A program made the position numbers and the translations under genes. This document shows, in pieces, positions 30,735 to 42,353 of a DNA stretch of 64,000 nt. The DNA is from Opisthocomus hoazin (Eukaryota; Chordata; Aves; Opisthocomiformes; Opisthocomidae), in NCBI RefSeq assembly GCF_030867145.1, contig NC_134428.1:6572001-6636000 (forward strand), written 5' to 3'. The stretch's first letter is position 1, and the number at the start of each line of letters is the position of its first letter. Under the pieces are notes generated by a model. The model was not told the origin of the DNA, did no database searches, and was given only the letters and a program-made list of their open reading frames with translations.

Positions 30735-32220
30735 GATCGAGTGCAACCAAGAGCTGGCTGGTAGAGCTGCTTGTGATATCACTGGTGGATCAGGAGCTGT
30801 TCATGTCGGAATGTACATGTGGCTGGTGCAGGCTGTGATGATGTCACAGAGGGCTGATCCGCTGATCGGACAGGAACAGGTGCTGTATAGAAGAGCTGCT
30901 TGTGATGTCACTAGTGGATCAGGCGCTGTTCAGGTAGGAATGGACACCTTGCTTGTGCTTGTCCTGATGATATCATTAGTTGCTGAGCCAGTAATAGTGC
31001 AGAGGCAGGAGATGGCTGGCTTGTAGAACTGCTCGTGATGTCAGTGGAGGCTTAGGAGCTGTTCAGGTAGGAATGGACACCTTGCTTGTGCAGGTGTTTG
31101 TGATGTCACAGGGTTCTGAGCCGGTGATCGGGCAGGAGCAGGAGCTGACTTTTAGCACTGCTTGTGATGTCAGTGGTAGCTCAGGAGATCTTCAGGTGTG
31201 AATGGACACGTGCCTTGTGCAGGTACTGGTGATGTCACAGAGGGATAAGTCGATGATGGGGCAGGAGCAGGTGCTGGCTTGTAGAACTGCTTGTGATGTC
31301 AGAGGAGGCTCAAGTGCTCTTCAGGTAGGAATGGACACCTTGCTTGTGCAGGTGTTTGTGATGTTACAGGGTTCGGAGCCGATGATCGGGCAGGAGCTGT
31401 CTTGTGGAGGTGCTTGTGATGTTACTGGTGGCTCAGGAGGTGTTCAGGTAGGAATGGACACCCAGCTCGTGCAGGTGCTGGTGATACCGTAGGTGGCTGA
31501 GCCAGTGATACGGAGGGAAGCAGAGGTTTATTGCAAAGCTCCCGCTGATGTCAATTGTGGCTCAGGAGCTGTTGAGGTAGGAATGGAGACCTGGCTTGTA
31601 CAGTTGATGGTGATGTCACACGGGCTGGGTAGGTGATCGGGCAGGAGCATGAGCTGGCTTGTTGAGCTGCCTGTGATGTCACTGGTGTCTCAGGAGCTGT
31701 TCAGGTAGGAATGGACATGTGGCTTGTGCAGGTGCTGCTGCAGTGTTTGGTTGCTAAGCCGATGATCGGGCGAGAGCAAGAGCTGTGTGGTAGAGCTGCT
31801 TGTGATGTCACTGGTGGCTCAGGACCTGTTCAGGTAGGAACTAACACCTGCTTGTGCAGGTGCTGATAATGTCACACGGGTATGAGCAGGTGATCAGGCA
31901 GGAGCAGGATCTGGCTTGTAAAGGTGCTGGAGCTGTCACTGGTGGCTCAGGAGCTTCTCAGGTAGGAATGGAGACCTGGCTTGTGCAGGTGCTAATGACA
32001 TCATTAGTGGCTGAGCCAGTGATCGGGAGGGAGGTGGAGCTGGCTTGTGGAACTCCTTGTGGTGTCCGTGGTGGATCAGGAGCTGTTGAGGTAGGAATGG
32101 ACACCTCCCTTGTGCAATTGTTGGTGATGTCACAGGGGCTGAGTAGGTTACCAGGCAGGAGCATAAGCTGTCTTGTAGAGCTGCTTGTGATGTCACTGGT
32201 GGCTCAGGAGCTGTTCAGGT
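30735..32220. repeat. 128 bp tandem array, about 12 units (dimer of a 64 bp unit)
   Basis: Anchor GTGATGTCACTGGTGGCTCAGGAGCTGTTCAGGTAGGA recurs with variation near 30773, 30902, 31033, 31163, 31291, 31412, 31546, 31673, 31801, 31930, 32060 and 32187, a mean spacing near 128 bp. Within each unit a second GTGATGTCACAG half follows after about 64 bp (…TGAGCCGGTGATCGGGCAGG). The array is cut by the ERV-A LTR at 32227. Confidence 0.9.
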
Positions 32221-32226
32221 AGGATT

Positions 32227-32633
32227 TGTTATGGTTTGGCTGCGACCAGCAACAAAAGCGCCACGCGGCCGCCCATCCCCCGCTGGGATGCGGAGGATAA
32301 TGGAAAGAAACAGGCAGAAAACCGGTGGGTTGGGGTAAGGGCAGTTTAAGAGAACAGCAAACAAAGGGAACAGGAACAGCAACGATACAGGTAAGCAGAA
32401 AACACAACATAAACCGCACGACCTACAGAGCCGCTCTACCGAACCGCCGCCACTGCACACTCCCGAGCCGCGAGTGAGTGCCCGCTGCTCTGCTCCCTCC
32501 CACCGGAACCCAGCATGATGGCACATGGTATGTAATACACTGCTCTGTTTGGCCAGGTGGGGTCAGCCCACTTGGCTGTGTCCCTTCCTGGGTTCCAGTG
32601 AATATTAACCCTGTCCTGGCCAAACCCAGGACG
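32227..32633 (-). repeat. ERV-A 3' LTR (family LTR-B)
   Basis: About 407 bp, TGTTATGGTTTGGCTGCGAC at the window-left edge and CAAACCCAGGAC at the right. Same family as 46631-47034 and 54666-55076. The final A of the family end is G here. The adjoining purine-rich minus strand (AATAAGGGGTGGATAA) is a fair polypurine tract. Confidence 0.9.
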
Positions 32634-33128
32634 TTATCCACCCCTTATTCCTTACCATCTACTTTGTGCCCAGGTCCCCCATTGTCCAGTTGATCACCAC
32701 CACTTCTCCTGTCTCCAGATATCATTCCCTTAGTCTATGGATCATCACTCTAAAGTGTCCGTTGAGTTCATTTAATCCATGACTTTGGGCTCCATCTGTC
32801 GTAACGGTCTTCCGTGGCAGGAGAAGTGATGTGTGGTGATGGGCGGTCACTTGCTGCATCCGGAGCTCACGGCTGATGTATCTGGTGAGGCCCGTGCCCA
32901 CAGTCTGCAGGTTGGAGACGTCGATCTCGATGAAATTGCTGGGTGCCAGTTGTTGAAAACCAGGTCCAGTCCCATCATCGCTGTGCTCTGCTAGGTTTCA
33001 TCAGAAAGTCCATCCTTCTTTAACCTGGACTATTCTTACTATGATACTACTGGTATAACATATAATAATTATAACAGTGATAACAGACAGTGACAGGGTT
33101 ATTTAACAATTAACTTTATACAATTTAT

Positions 33129-35240
33129 TTATGGACTATTCTCACCCAAAATCAAATCCCCATGAGGTACACATCGGAATTCCCCATCCTTCCGCATTAC
33201 CCACCAGGTACACCCAGGTCCTTGAGCAAAAGCAATACCGCGGACGGGCTTGCCTTTGCCCGAGGCAGGACTAACCCAAACCGTCTTCCCTAACATGTTC
33301 TGCATGTGCACTACGGGGACTTTATCCCCTTATACGGGGCGCTGAGGTTTTGACTGGGCAGGAGCAGCCCGGTTGGTGGACCCTCTGGTGTTAACCAACC
33401 AGGTGGCCTTTGCTAAATGAGTATCCCAGTTTTTGAAAATGCCACCCCCCATTGCCCTCAAAGTGGTTTTTAGCAGCCCATTGTACCGCTCGATCTTTCC
33501 AGAGGCTGGTGCATGGTATGGGATGTGATACACCCACTCAGTACCGTGTTCTTTGGCCCAGGTGTCTATGAGGCTGTTACGAAACTGAGTCCCATTGTCC
33601 GACTCAATTCTTTCGGGAGTGCCATGTCACCACAGGACTTGTTTTTCCAGGCCCAGGATGGTATTGCAGGCGGTGGCATGGGGCACAGGGTAGGTTTCCA
33701 GCCATCCGGTGGTGGCCTTCACCATTGTGAGCACATAGCGCTTGCCTTGGCGGGTCTGTGGCAGTGTGATGTAGTCAATCTGCCAAGCCTCCCCATATTT
33801 ATATTTTAGCCATCGTCCTCCATACCACTGAGGCTTTACCCGCTTGGCTTGCTTGATTGCAGCACATGTTTCACATTCATGGATAACCTGTGCGATGGTG
33901 TCCATGGTCAAGTCCACCCCTCCGTCACGAGCCCATCGGTATGTCACGTCTCTTCCTCGGTGGCCCGAGGTTTCATGGGCCCACCGAGCTATAAAGAGTT
34001 CACCCTTATGTTGCCAGTCCAGATCCACCTGAGCCACTTCAATCTTGGCAGCCTGATCCACCTGCTGGTTGTTTTGATGTTCCTCAGTGGCCCGACTCTT
34101 AGGGACGTGGGCGTCCACGTGACGGACTTTTACAGCCAACTGCTCCAGCCGGGCAGCAATACCTTGCCACAATGGGGCAGCCCAGATAGGTTTGCCTCTG
34201 CGCTGCCAATTGTTCTTCTTCCATTGCTGCAGCCACCCCCACAAGGCATTGGCCACCATCCAGGAGTCGGTGTAAAGATAGAGCACTGGCCACTTCGCTC
34301 GACTGGCAACGTCAAAAGCCAGCTGGATGGCTTTCACCTCTGCAAACTGGCTGGACTCACCTTCTCCCTTGGCAGTTTCCGTGACTTCTCATGTAGGGCT
34401 CCATACAGCAGCCTTCCACCTCCGCTGCTTCCCCACAATGCGACAGGACCCATCCGTGAACAGGGCATACTGTTTCTTCTCTTCTGGCAGATGGTTATAC
34501 AGTGGGGCCTCTTCAGCACGTGTCACCTCCTCCTCTGGTGATGCTCCAAAATCTTTGCCTTCTGGCCAGTCCATGATTACCTCCAGAATTCCTGGGCAAC
34601 TGGGGTTTCCCATTCGGGCGCGCTGGGTGATCAGAGCGACCCACTTACTCCACGTAGCATCGGTGGCATGATGCGTAGAGGGGACTCTTTCTTTGAACAT
34701 CCAGCCCAGGACCGGCAATCGTGGTGCTAGGAGGAGCTGTGCTTCAGTGCCGACCACTTCTGAAGCAGCTCGAACGCCTTCATATGCTGCCAGAATCTCT
34801 TTTTCAGTGGGAGTATAGCGGGCCTCGGATCCTTTGTATTCCCGGCTCCAAAACCCCAGGGGTCGACCTCGAGTCTCCCCTGGTGCTTTCTGCCAGAGAC
34901 TCCAAGTTGGGCCATTCTCCCTGGCTGCAGTGTAGAGCACGTTTTTAACATCTTGCCCTGACCGGACTGGACCAAGGGCTACGGCATGAACTATCTCCTG
35001 TTTAATTTGTTCAAATGCCTGTTGTTGCTCAGGGCCCCATTCAAAATCATTCTTCTTCCGGGTCACGTGGTACAGAGGACTTACAATCTGGCTGTAATTT
35101 GGGATGTGCATCCTCCAAAAACCCTCAACACCTAAGAAGGCCTGTGCTTCCTTTTTGCTGGTTGGTGGAGACATAGCTGCTATTTTGTTGATGACATCCA
35201 TTGGGATTTGACGGCGCCCATCCTGCCATTTTATTCCCAA
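33129..35240 (-). pseudogene. ERV-A pol, RNase H and integrase part
   Basis: Read on minus. Connection and RNase H: KKNDFEWGPEQQQAFEQIKQ, RYTPTEKEILAAYEG, then YALFTDGSCR and LYTDSWMVANALWGW with the acidic residues of RNase H. Integrase: His-His-Cys-Cys zinc region with HETSGHRGRDVTYRWA and CETCAAIKQA, catalytic start WQIDYITLP, and the C-terminal part with YHAPASGKIERYNGLLK. TGA stops interrupt at about 34389 and 33627, and the frame changes near 35240 and 33330. No functional enzyme can be made. Confidence 0.9.
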
Positions 35241-36284
35241 AAACTGGACTCTTGCGCAGGTCCCTTGACTTTACTTCGCTTAATTGCGAAACCGGCTTTC
35301 AGAAGGATCTGAACTATTTTCTCCCCTTTCTCAAAAACATCCTCCGCGGTGTCACCCCATACAATGATGTCATCGATGTACTGCAGATGTTCTGGAGTTT
35401 CACCCTTTTCCAGTGCAGTCTGGATTAGTCCATGGCAAATGGTGGGACTGTGTTTCCACCCCTGGGGCAGTCGATTCCAGGTGTACTGGATGCCCCTCCA
35501 GGTGAAAGCAAACTGTGGCCTGCACTCTGCTGCCAAAGGGATGGAGAAGAATGCATTAGCGATGTCAATTCTAGCATACCACTTGGCTGCCTTGCACTCC
35601 AGCTGATACTGAAGTTCTAGTATGTCTGGCACGGCAGCACTCAGCGGTGGTGTGACTTCATTCAGGCCACGGTAGTCTATTGTCAGTCTCCACTCTCCAG
35701 TAGATTTTCTCACTGGCTGTATGGGACTATTAAAGGGTGAGCGAGTTTTGTTGATCACTCTCCAGCTGGCGGATCAGCCGATGAATGGGGACAAGGGAGT
35801 CTCGGTTGGTAGGATACTGTTGCCAGTGCACCGTTGTGGTTGTGATTGGCACCTGTTGTTCTTCAACCCTCAGCAGCCCCACAACGGAAGGATCCTCCGA
35901 GAGACCAGGCAAAATGGACAGCTGTTTAGTTTCTTCCGTCTCCACAGCAGCTATGCCAAAAGCCCACCGATACCCCTTTGGGTCCTTGAAATACCCTCTC
36001 CTAAGACAGTCTATCCCAAGGATGCACGGAGCCTCAGGGCCAGTTACAATGGGGTGGTTCTGCCACTCCTGCCCAGTGAGGCTCACTTCAGCCTCCAGTA
36101 CACTCAGCTCTTGGGACCCCCCTGTCACTCCCGAAATACAAATGGACTCTGACTCTTTGAACTCTGATGGCATTAAAGTACACTGTGCACCAGTGTCCAC
36201 TAGAGCTTTATACTCTTGTGGATCTGACGTGCCAGGCCACCGAATCCACACCGTCCAATAAACGCGGTTGTCCCTTTCCTCCAC
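35231..36284 (-). pseudogene. ERV-A protease and reverse transcriptase, broken
   Basis: Aspartic protease at the N-terminal side: ALVDTGAQ with the single catalytic Asp of a retroviral protease monomer, then GIDCLRRGYF. Reverse transcriptase follows: LTIDYRGLNEVTPPL, ARIDIANAFFSIPL, AFTWRGIQYTWNRLPQGWKH, and the catalytic YIDD (about 35380). The protease frame (36284-35730) overlaps the RT frame (35758-35231) with a shift between, and another shift separates RT from the connection domain at about 35240. Confidence 0.9.
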
Positions 36285-36676
36285 CTGGCTGGAGGCAGGG
36301 CCCCTCTAATCCTCGTCAGAGAATTTGCTGCTCACCTGCTGTAAAAATGACCTGGAGGTCCCCTCCACAGGATCAGAATCAAGATCAAACTGCCTACCTG
36401 GTCTGGTGAGCTGGCTGCTGGAAACAGGAGTGGCATTTTTCCTAACAGAATCCCCTTTCGTGATTGTTTTACCTCGCAACTCACGTACTCATGCCTCTAG
36501 ACTTGAGGTGGGTTTTCCATCCCACTTCCCCATGTCCTCTCCGTGGTCACGCAGGTAGAACCACAGGGTGCCCCTTGGTGTATAGCCTCTGTATTCTTTC
36601 TCCTGAGCAGAGAAACGCTTGCCCCTAATAGCTGAGACACTGGCCCGTACAGGTGGGGAGTAGGACATATTCTTTT
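36285..36676 (-). other. ERV-A gag/pro junction, no clear domain
   Basis: Lies between the capsid-like gag block and the protease. I could not identify a CCHC nucleocapsid knuckle. The minus-strand frames are short, so this part is the most eroded of the element. Confidence 0.5.
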
Positions 36677-37641
36677 CTAGTCACTTGACCAGTTTCTCCA
36701 CGGCTGAGACAAGGGAGGAAGAGAGATTATCCTCATATTGCCAGAGTCTGACAGCCGCCTCATCACTGTTGGTGCGTCCTCACCTTTCCAGTCTACTATT
36801 GCCAGTGAGTTGGTATATGAGGATGGTGCGCTCCGCACAAACTTCCTCCACATGGGTTGTGAGCACTGGAGTTCATCTGGGTCTGTGGGTACCTGCTCAT
36901 CGTCTGTGTCACAGTAAACCAGCTCCCACACAGCTAATTCCCTCAAGTACTGAATACCCCTTTCCATATTGGTCCACTTGCCACGATATCATACAAAATC
37001 GTCACTGAAGGGGTACCTCTCCCTCACGCCTGACACAAGTCTCCTCCAGAGGCTGAGGACTTGTTCCTTTTTCCCAATGGCCTTGTCAATGCCCCCATCC
37101 CTGACCAGGGATCCCAGCTGCTTGGCTTCCTTGCCCTCTATTTCCAAGCTCCTGGCTCCATTATCCCAACACTGCAGCAGCCAGGTGACGATGTGTTCGC
37201 CTGGGTGGTGGCTGAAATCTTTCCGCATGTCTGGCAGCTCGCTCAGGGACAGGGACCGGGTGATGATCTCTAACTCTCCTGCGATGACCCTGGCTCATTG
37301 TCATCCCTCCCGGAGTGATCTGCTCTCTTTGCGTCTTTCTTTAGTTTTACAGGGACGACTGCTGCCGGCACAGGTTGGTCATTGGGCTAAGCCACGATGC
37401 CTGCAGCTGGAGCTGGGGCTGGAGCAGCTGCCGTGCCAGCCGGGGAAACCGAGGCAGACCCTGCAGCTGTGGCAGTGGCAGCCGTGGTACCGGTCGGGGA
37501 GGCTGTGACTGCCCGCTGGGCTGGAGGGGCTGCAGGGCTGTCTGGGGGGGCAGCACCAGTCGCAGTACCTGCAGCTTCGTTTCCCCCCCTTTCCCCTTTA
37601 AGGCACTGAACGTGTTGAACAGGGCTCGGTAGGCGTGGGCC
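36677..37641 (-). pseudogene. ERV-A gag, C-terminal part
   Basis: Retroviral structural protein remains on minus: a proline/alanine-rich stretch (about 37600-37330), then a capsid-like block with HIVTWLLQCWDNGA, LEGKEAKQLGSLVRDGG and LWRRLVSGVRERYPF (37228-36989), followed by a block beginning MERGIQYLRELAVWELVY (36967). Frames differ between blocks. The 5' part is on the far side of ERV-B, beyond 45854. Confidence 0.8.
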
Positions 37642-37647
37642 AGACTC
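37642..37647. repeat. Target-site duplication AGACTC, left copy
   Basis: Identical to 45848-45853. The two lie exactly outside the TG and CA ends of the ERV-B LTRs, inside the ERV-A gag frame. Confidence 0.95.
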
Positions 37648-38118
37648 TGTGGAGTCCTGGTTGGACGAGAGAGGACATAGTCTGGTGCCTTGAGCAACCC
37701 AGGCTTTGTCCCAGAGATAGACCTGGAAAGCAGCGAATGCGGAACGCTGCTGAGTAAGTAAAGTGGCGAACACGGAACACTGGCACCGTGGGACTGCGAC
37801 GTCGCCACTTCCTGCCGCATCACCGTTTCCTGCCGCGTCACCGCTTCCTGCCACAGCGCTGCTTCCGGCCACGTCGCTGCTTCCTGCCACAGTGCCACTT
37901 CCTGCCACAGTGCTGCTTCTGCATTGAGAGATGAAGTTTTGCACCAATCGCAGCGAGTTATAGCAGTTTTGCCTATATATAGTTAAGAGTAACTAACCAA
38001 TTAGAAGTTGTAATTGCTTTGCTATATAAACCTTGTTTTGATGACTAATAAAGGAGAACGATCTTACCCACATTGGGATCGTATCATTACTACCGTTTTC
38101 CGAGTTCCCACTCCAACA
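37648..38118 (+). repeat. ERV-B 5' LTR (471 bp)
   Basis: TGTGGAGTCCTGG to CACTCCAACA. TATA candidates CCTATATATAG and GCTATATAAACC (38021), polyadenylation signal AATAAA at 38047-38052. U3 contains 18 bp tandem units of the type CTGCTTCCTGCCACAGTG (about 37795-37915), three more than in the 3' LTR. Confidence 0.95.
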
Positions 38119-38120
38119 AT

Positions 38121-38138
38121 TGGTAGCAGAGGATGGTT
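38121..38138 (+). promoter_or_regulatory. ERV-B primer-binding site for initiator tRNA-Met
   Basis: TGGTAGCAGAGGATGGTT starts three bases after the LTR and is the exact complement of the last 18 bases, CCA included, of vertebrate initiator tRNA-Met as I know it. A partial copy, AGCAGAGGATGG, is repeated at about 38167-38178. Confidence 0.85.
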
Positions 38139-38357
38139 CGATGGTTTATGGATTAACCTCCCTGCAGCAGAGGATGGTCGATTTCCCTGCAGGGTCTCCA
38201 AGACTGCGGTAAGCAGTAAAAGGAGGGAGTGGGATACGTCGGCTGGGAGTGGTGCTGCCTAAGCAGGCAGACACGTACGGCTGCCTCCCAGATAAAAGGG
38301 GCCCGCTGGTGCTGCCTGGTGCAAGCACAATTTAAGGTGGAGGCCAGAGCCACAGGC

Positions 38358-39753
38358 ATGGAGGTGGACGCTGCGGCAACGTTGCTCGTCGGTATTCTCT
38401 CTAAGAGAGGAATAGAGGCAATGGCAAAGCAACTCGTGAAGTTGATTAAGTTGGGGCAGCGACGGGGTCACTTTGTGGACACCCAGCTACTGTTTTCTGT
38501 CTCGGAACGGAAAGAGTTGGGAGAGACCATGTGGGAAAAAACAATTATGGGAGGGGAAAAGGAAGAAAAGGAGATAAAAGCTGTCCGGGAGCTTTGGCAA
38601 ACTGTATTAGAGACTTTAAAAGCTATGAAAGCGGAACGGGAGGTAGTGTGCGCAGCGGCACAGATGCTGGCTCCTGAATCCGGAAAGGGGAAAGCGCCTA
38701 AGCCTGGGACATTAGCACGGGTTTTCGGCTTAACCACGGTAAAAGGGATGACTGGGACTACCTGTAAATCGATTGCCGAGATTCGGGCGAGCGCAGAGTG
38801 TAATTCGGACGCTGTGAAAGAGGTGGACGTCTTGCCGGAAGTTGCCATTAGAGAGACCAGGCAGAGGACTGAGCTCCATCCGGAAATACCACAACCCCCA
38901 GGGAGAGGGGAGGAGTGGCTAGTACCACCCACAGAGGGGGCAGGGGAAGAGGCGCGGTCTGACGCATCGGCCCCCCCTCTCTATCCTCCGTTGCCACCCT
39001 CCAGCGAGGCATCTTCGCCCTCGACTCCCTCTGGTGGCGAATGAAACGAATTGCAGGAAAAGAAAGCGTGTGATCTTTTACAAGCGGTTTTGCAGCGTCT
39101 CCACGAAATGAACTTACAATTGCAGCATATGTCAACCACCGCCAGTTCCTCTCAGCAAACAGATGAGACTCCTTTTCCCAAATGTTTAATCGGGCCTTCA
39201 GCTTCGGTCAGACCTGGCCGCTGGAGCGGTGTCATAAGGGACGCTATCCTAGATGGACAGTGGAGTGTTGCTGCCAACATAGGGGATACTCAGGCGTTAG
39301 CCTGTCCTGTGGTACAGGTTAATGGTCATGGCAAATGGGAATCACATGACTGGAAGATTTTACAACAGGCCCGTAGTACCATAACGCAATATGGGGTGAA
39401 ATCTGAGGCCGCTCGACAGATTGTTACTTGGATTTTTTCTGCTGACTTGATGTGCCCGTATGACTGTCAGAATTTAATGTGATTGTTGCTAACCCCTACT
39501 CAGTTCTTGTTGTGGGGGTCGGGGTGGCAGCAACGGGCGATAAATGAGGCGATGCGACTTCTGGACCAGCTGGACCCTTATTATGGAATAACAGCAGAGG
39601 AAAAGGTGGCCAGTGTCATTCAGAAAAGTCCTTTTGTTGCAAATGTACCACCTGAAGAAAGCCGTGAGCAGGGGCTGGGTCCAACAGGCCCTGAACAGGA
39701 ATCGGGTCTGTTTCCCCCCTGCGGCTCGCTGGAGGATGGGACAGTCACCTAGA
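38358..39753 (+). pseudogene. ERV-B gag remnant
   Basis: Retroviral Gag. The likely start is Met at 38358 (MEVDAAATLLVGILSKRG), within a frame open from 38229 to 39044. That frame ends with a late-domain-like PPLYPPLPP near 38973-39000 and a TGA. Capsid follows in another register from about 39051: ACPVVQVNGHGKWESHDW and QARSTITQYGVKSEAA, interrupted by an in-frame TGA at 39480, then LTPTQFLLWGSGWQQRAINE up to 39752. No CCHC nucleocapsid knuckle was found. Layout and capsid style resemble betaretroviruses. Confidence 0.8.
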
Positions 39754-40480
39754 AAGGAGCGAAAACTCCATCAAAAAATTTTTACAGTGAAGTTTGAAAG
39801 AACGAAGTCTTGCAGTTTAAAATCCCTGAGGAAATCATTACTTGGAAATCAGTGCATACAGTTTTAAATGCTCTAAAACTTACAGAGACTATCTTACAAG
39901 CAGCTGCTACTCCTCCACTGTTATCTCAAAAGCAAGGACAGAGCAGCAGTCTGTTGAAATTTAACCCTACATATAATGAAATTCCTACCGAACACGAGAA
40001 ATGCGGGAAGTAAATCTGCCAGAACCTGACAATCCTTTAAATCCAGAGAAATAGGAAGTGAGGTGCAAAATCCGGCACCCCAAAAGTGTACAACAGGGTC
40101 CCTCTGCAGCAATTGGTGTACCCGACCTGAGATCAAAACAAGGTGAATTCCAGCATAACACTGCATAGTCCCTCAGATGCAGTACAGCCGCAGCACCAGC
40201 AACCACCACACCAGACGGGTCAGCAAACCTTATACCTGGTTGGGAACACGGCCCCACCCCGGGGAACCGGTGGCGCGGCTCAGCCCACCCCCCCCCTCCC
40301 CCCAGCCCCCCAGCACCAATCCCAGCACGCCGGCCTGGCCAGCTCAGAAGTGGCGCAGACAGAACCATCTTTCTGACATTCAAGGACTTGGTTGGAAAAG
40401 GTGTGTACAATTCAATTACTGCAGTAGAATTCCTTGCGAACAAACAGCTGGACTTTATTATCTTTCCAAGGTTCAGATGG
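39754..40480 (+). other. ERV-B gag-pro-pol junction, eroded
   Basis: Mostly unreadable. About 40180-40380 is proline-rich on plus with a CCCCACCCC run. No protease Asp-Thr/Ser-Gly motif or N-terminal RT motif is visible, which suggests deletion of this part of pol. Confidence 0.5.
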
Positions 40481-41370
40481 TCTATCTAGATGATGTTATT
40501 CACTCTGCTGAAAGGTGAAAATATTGACATTACGGCTGAAGACTTGTCCCCTCTATTTACTTTGTTAAAAGGGACTCAGATTTATTATTTTCCTGAAGAT
40601 CAATGACAAAAGCAAAAACTGTTTTACAAAAGATTTCAGATAGAATTGCAATTGCCTTTACCTCTAGAATTAATGTCAAATTGCCAACAAATTTGTATAT
40701 AATTTATGAGGGTTTTATTTTGCAGCCTTATCCTCTTTTCGATCAGTGGTGTGTTAACACGCAGGAGTTGAAGACTCTGGAATGGATCTTTTTGTCTCAT
40801 ACGCCCATGAAAACATTGACCAAAAAGGTAGACATGATAGTGTCCTTAATAGCACAAGGCTGGAATCACTGTCAGCAAGTTGATACTACTTGCCTGCTGC
40901 TGGCTAAAGATGACTTTGTGATATTAAACAGTGAATCCTTATCGCTGCAAGCCGCTCTAGCTGATTATTTGAATGACATACGTTATACCCTTCCACAACA
41001 TAAGCTGTTACATTCCCCCTCTCAAATTCCATTGCAGCCAAAAAAACGATGTGTTCCTGTTCCTATGAAAGGAGCACGAACAGTGTTTCTGGACAGATCA
41101 GGGAAAACATATAAATCTGTAGTTGTGTGGAAACAAACAGATTCATCAGATTGGCAATCATCTATTTTAATCGTTGAAAGATGCACACAAATTGTTAAGC
41201 TATCAGCGGCCTTGCACGCCTTTGAATTGTTTTCGACTGAACCACTCAATGTTGTCGCAGATTCTGCATATGTTGCGGGTATTGTTCAACGCATTGCAGA
41301 TGCAATGATAAGAGAAGTCAACAACGAACAACTTTTTTTCCTTGCTATTGAAATTAGCTACACCACTTAA
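40481..41370 (+). pseudogene. ERV-B RT C-terminal and RNase H part
   Basis: A short YLDDV near 40482 may be the degenerate RT active-site region. The open frame 40603-41370 covers the RT connection (LFDQWCVNTQELKTLEWIFL) and RNase H: TVFLDRSGKTYKSVVVW for the first acidic strand, LHAFELFSTEPLNVVADSAY for the central helix and third acidic residue. The frame ends inside RNase H, where integrase sequence continues in another register. Confidence 0.75.
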
Positions 41371-42353
41371 AAATCGTGTACATGTATGTTTTATAATGCA
41401 TATATGGTCATATACTACTCTACCAGGACCAATAACTGAAGGAAAGGCTGTAGCAGATAAATTGACAATGGCAGCAGTACTGCCACGCAGTTTTGAGCAA
41501 GCCCGATTACCTCACGACTTCTTTCATCAAAATGCCTCTTCCTTGCGTGAACAATTTTCTTTGTCCCGAGGGCAAGCCACACAAATTGTTTGTGCATGCC
41601 CTGATTGTCAACGTATTACACCCGTACCATCGTATACAGGAGTGAACCCTGGTGGTTTACAAGAGCTGTGGCAAAGTGATGTTACACATATATCAACATG
41701 TGGTTGACTGCGTTGTGTACATGTTAGTGTGGATACTTTCTCAGGATTTCTGGTAGCCACTGCACATACGGGAGAAAAGGCACGCGATGTGAAAGGTCAC
41801 TGGCTAAGCTGTTTTGCCACTATGGACGTTCCAAAAACAATTAAAACTGATAATGGTCCTGCTTAGTATACAACATGTTACAAGTATACCGCATTCTTCT
41901 ACTAGACAAGCCATTGTCGAAAGTGTCCACGGGACCCTCAAAGCTATGCTAAATAAACAAAAAAGGGGGAATCCTATGGGCAGTGTTACCCCACAGGAAC
42001 AGTTTGACAAAGCATTATATGTACTTAATTTTTTAAATCGTTCTGATGCTCAATTATTTACAACAGCAGCTGACCGTCAGTTCAGCATGGTCCCTCCATT
42101 TGTGGTTCCACCAAAAGTATGGTATAAAGAATTTGGGGAATCGCAATGGACAGGTCCTGTAGAACTAATAATGTCGGGAAGAGGGTATGCATGTGTTCTT
42201 CTTTCAACAGGCCCTCAATGGTTACCGGCAAAATATGTGAAGCTATATCATGAGCTGAAAGAACGTAACGCAGAATCCGATGCCAGAGGTGACCACGCTC
42301 ACTCTCAAGGAGCAACCTCTGACGTGGAAGCAGAAGAGATCCACTATGGATGA
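41371..42353 (+). pseudogene. ERV-B integrase, broken
   Basis: Zinc-binding region HDFFHQNASSLREQFSLS and CACPDCQRI, then the catalytic core start LQELWQSDVTHIS with the first Asp. A TGA at about 41705 cuts the frame; the next acidic strand TIKTDNGPA follows near 41845 and is again cut by a TAG. The C-terminal part reopens at 41814-42353 with VHGTLKAMLNKQ and WTGPVELIMSGRGYACVLL. Three frames are needed to follow it. Confidence 0.85.

Noticed and set aside
33849-34541. Plus-strand ORF of 230 codons inside ERV-A pol
   Set aside because: Shadow of the minus-strand RNase H/integrase frame; no matching domain on plus.
37347-37947. Overlapping ORFs (183 and 186 codons, minus) at the ERV-A/ERV-B junction
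   Set aside because: They join antisense ERV-B LTR to ERV-A gag; only the gag part is meaningful.
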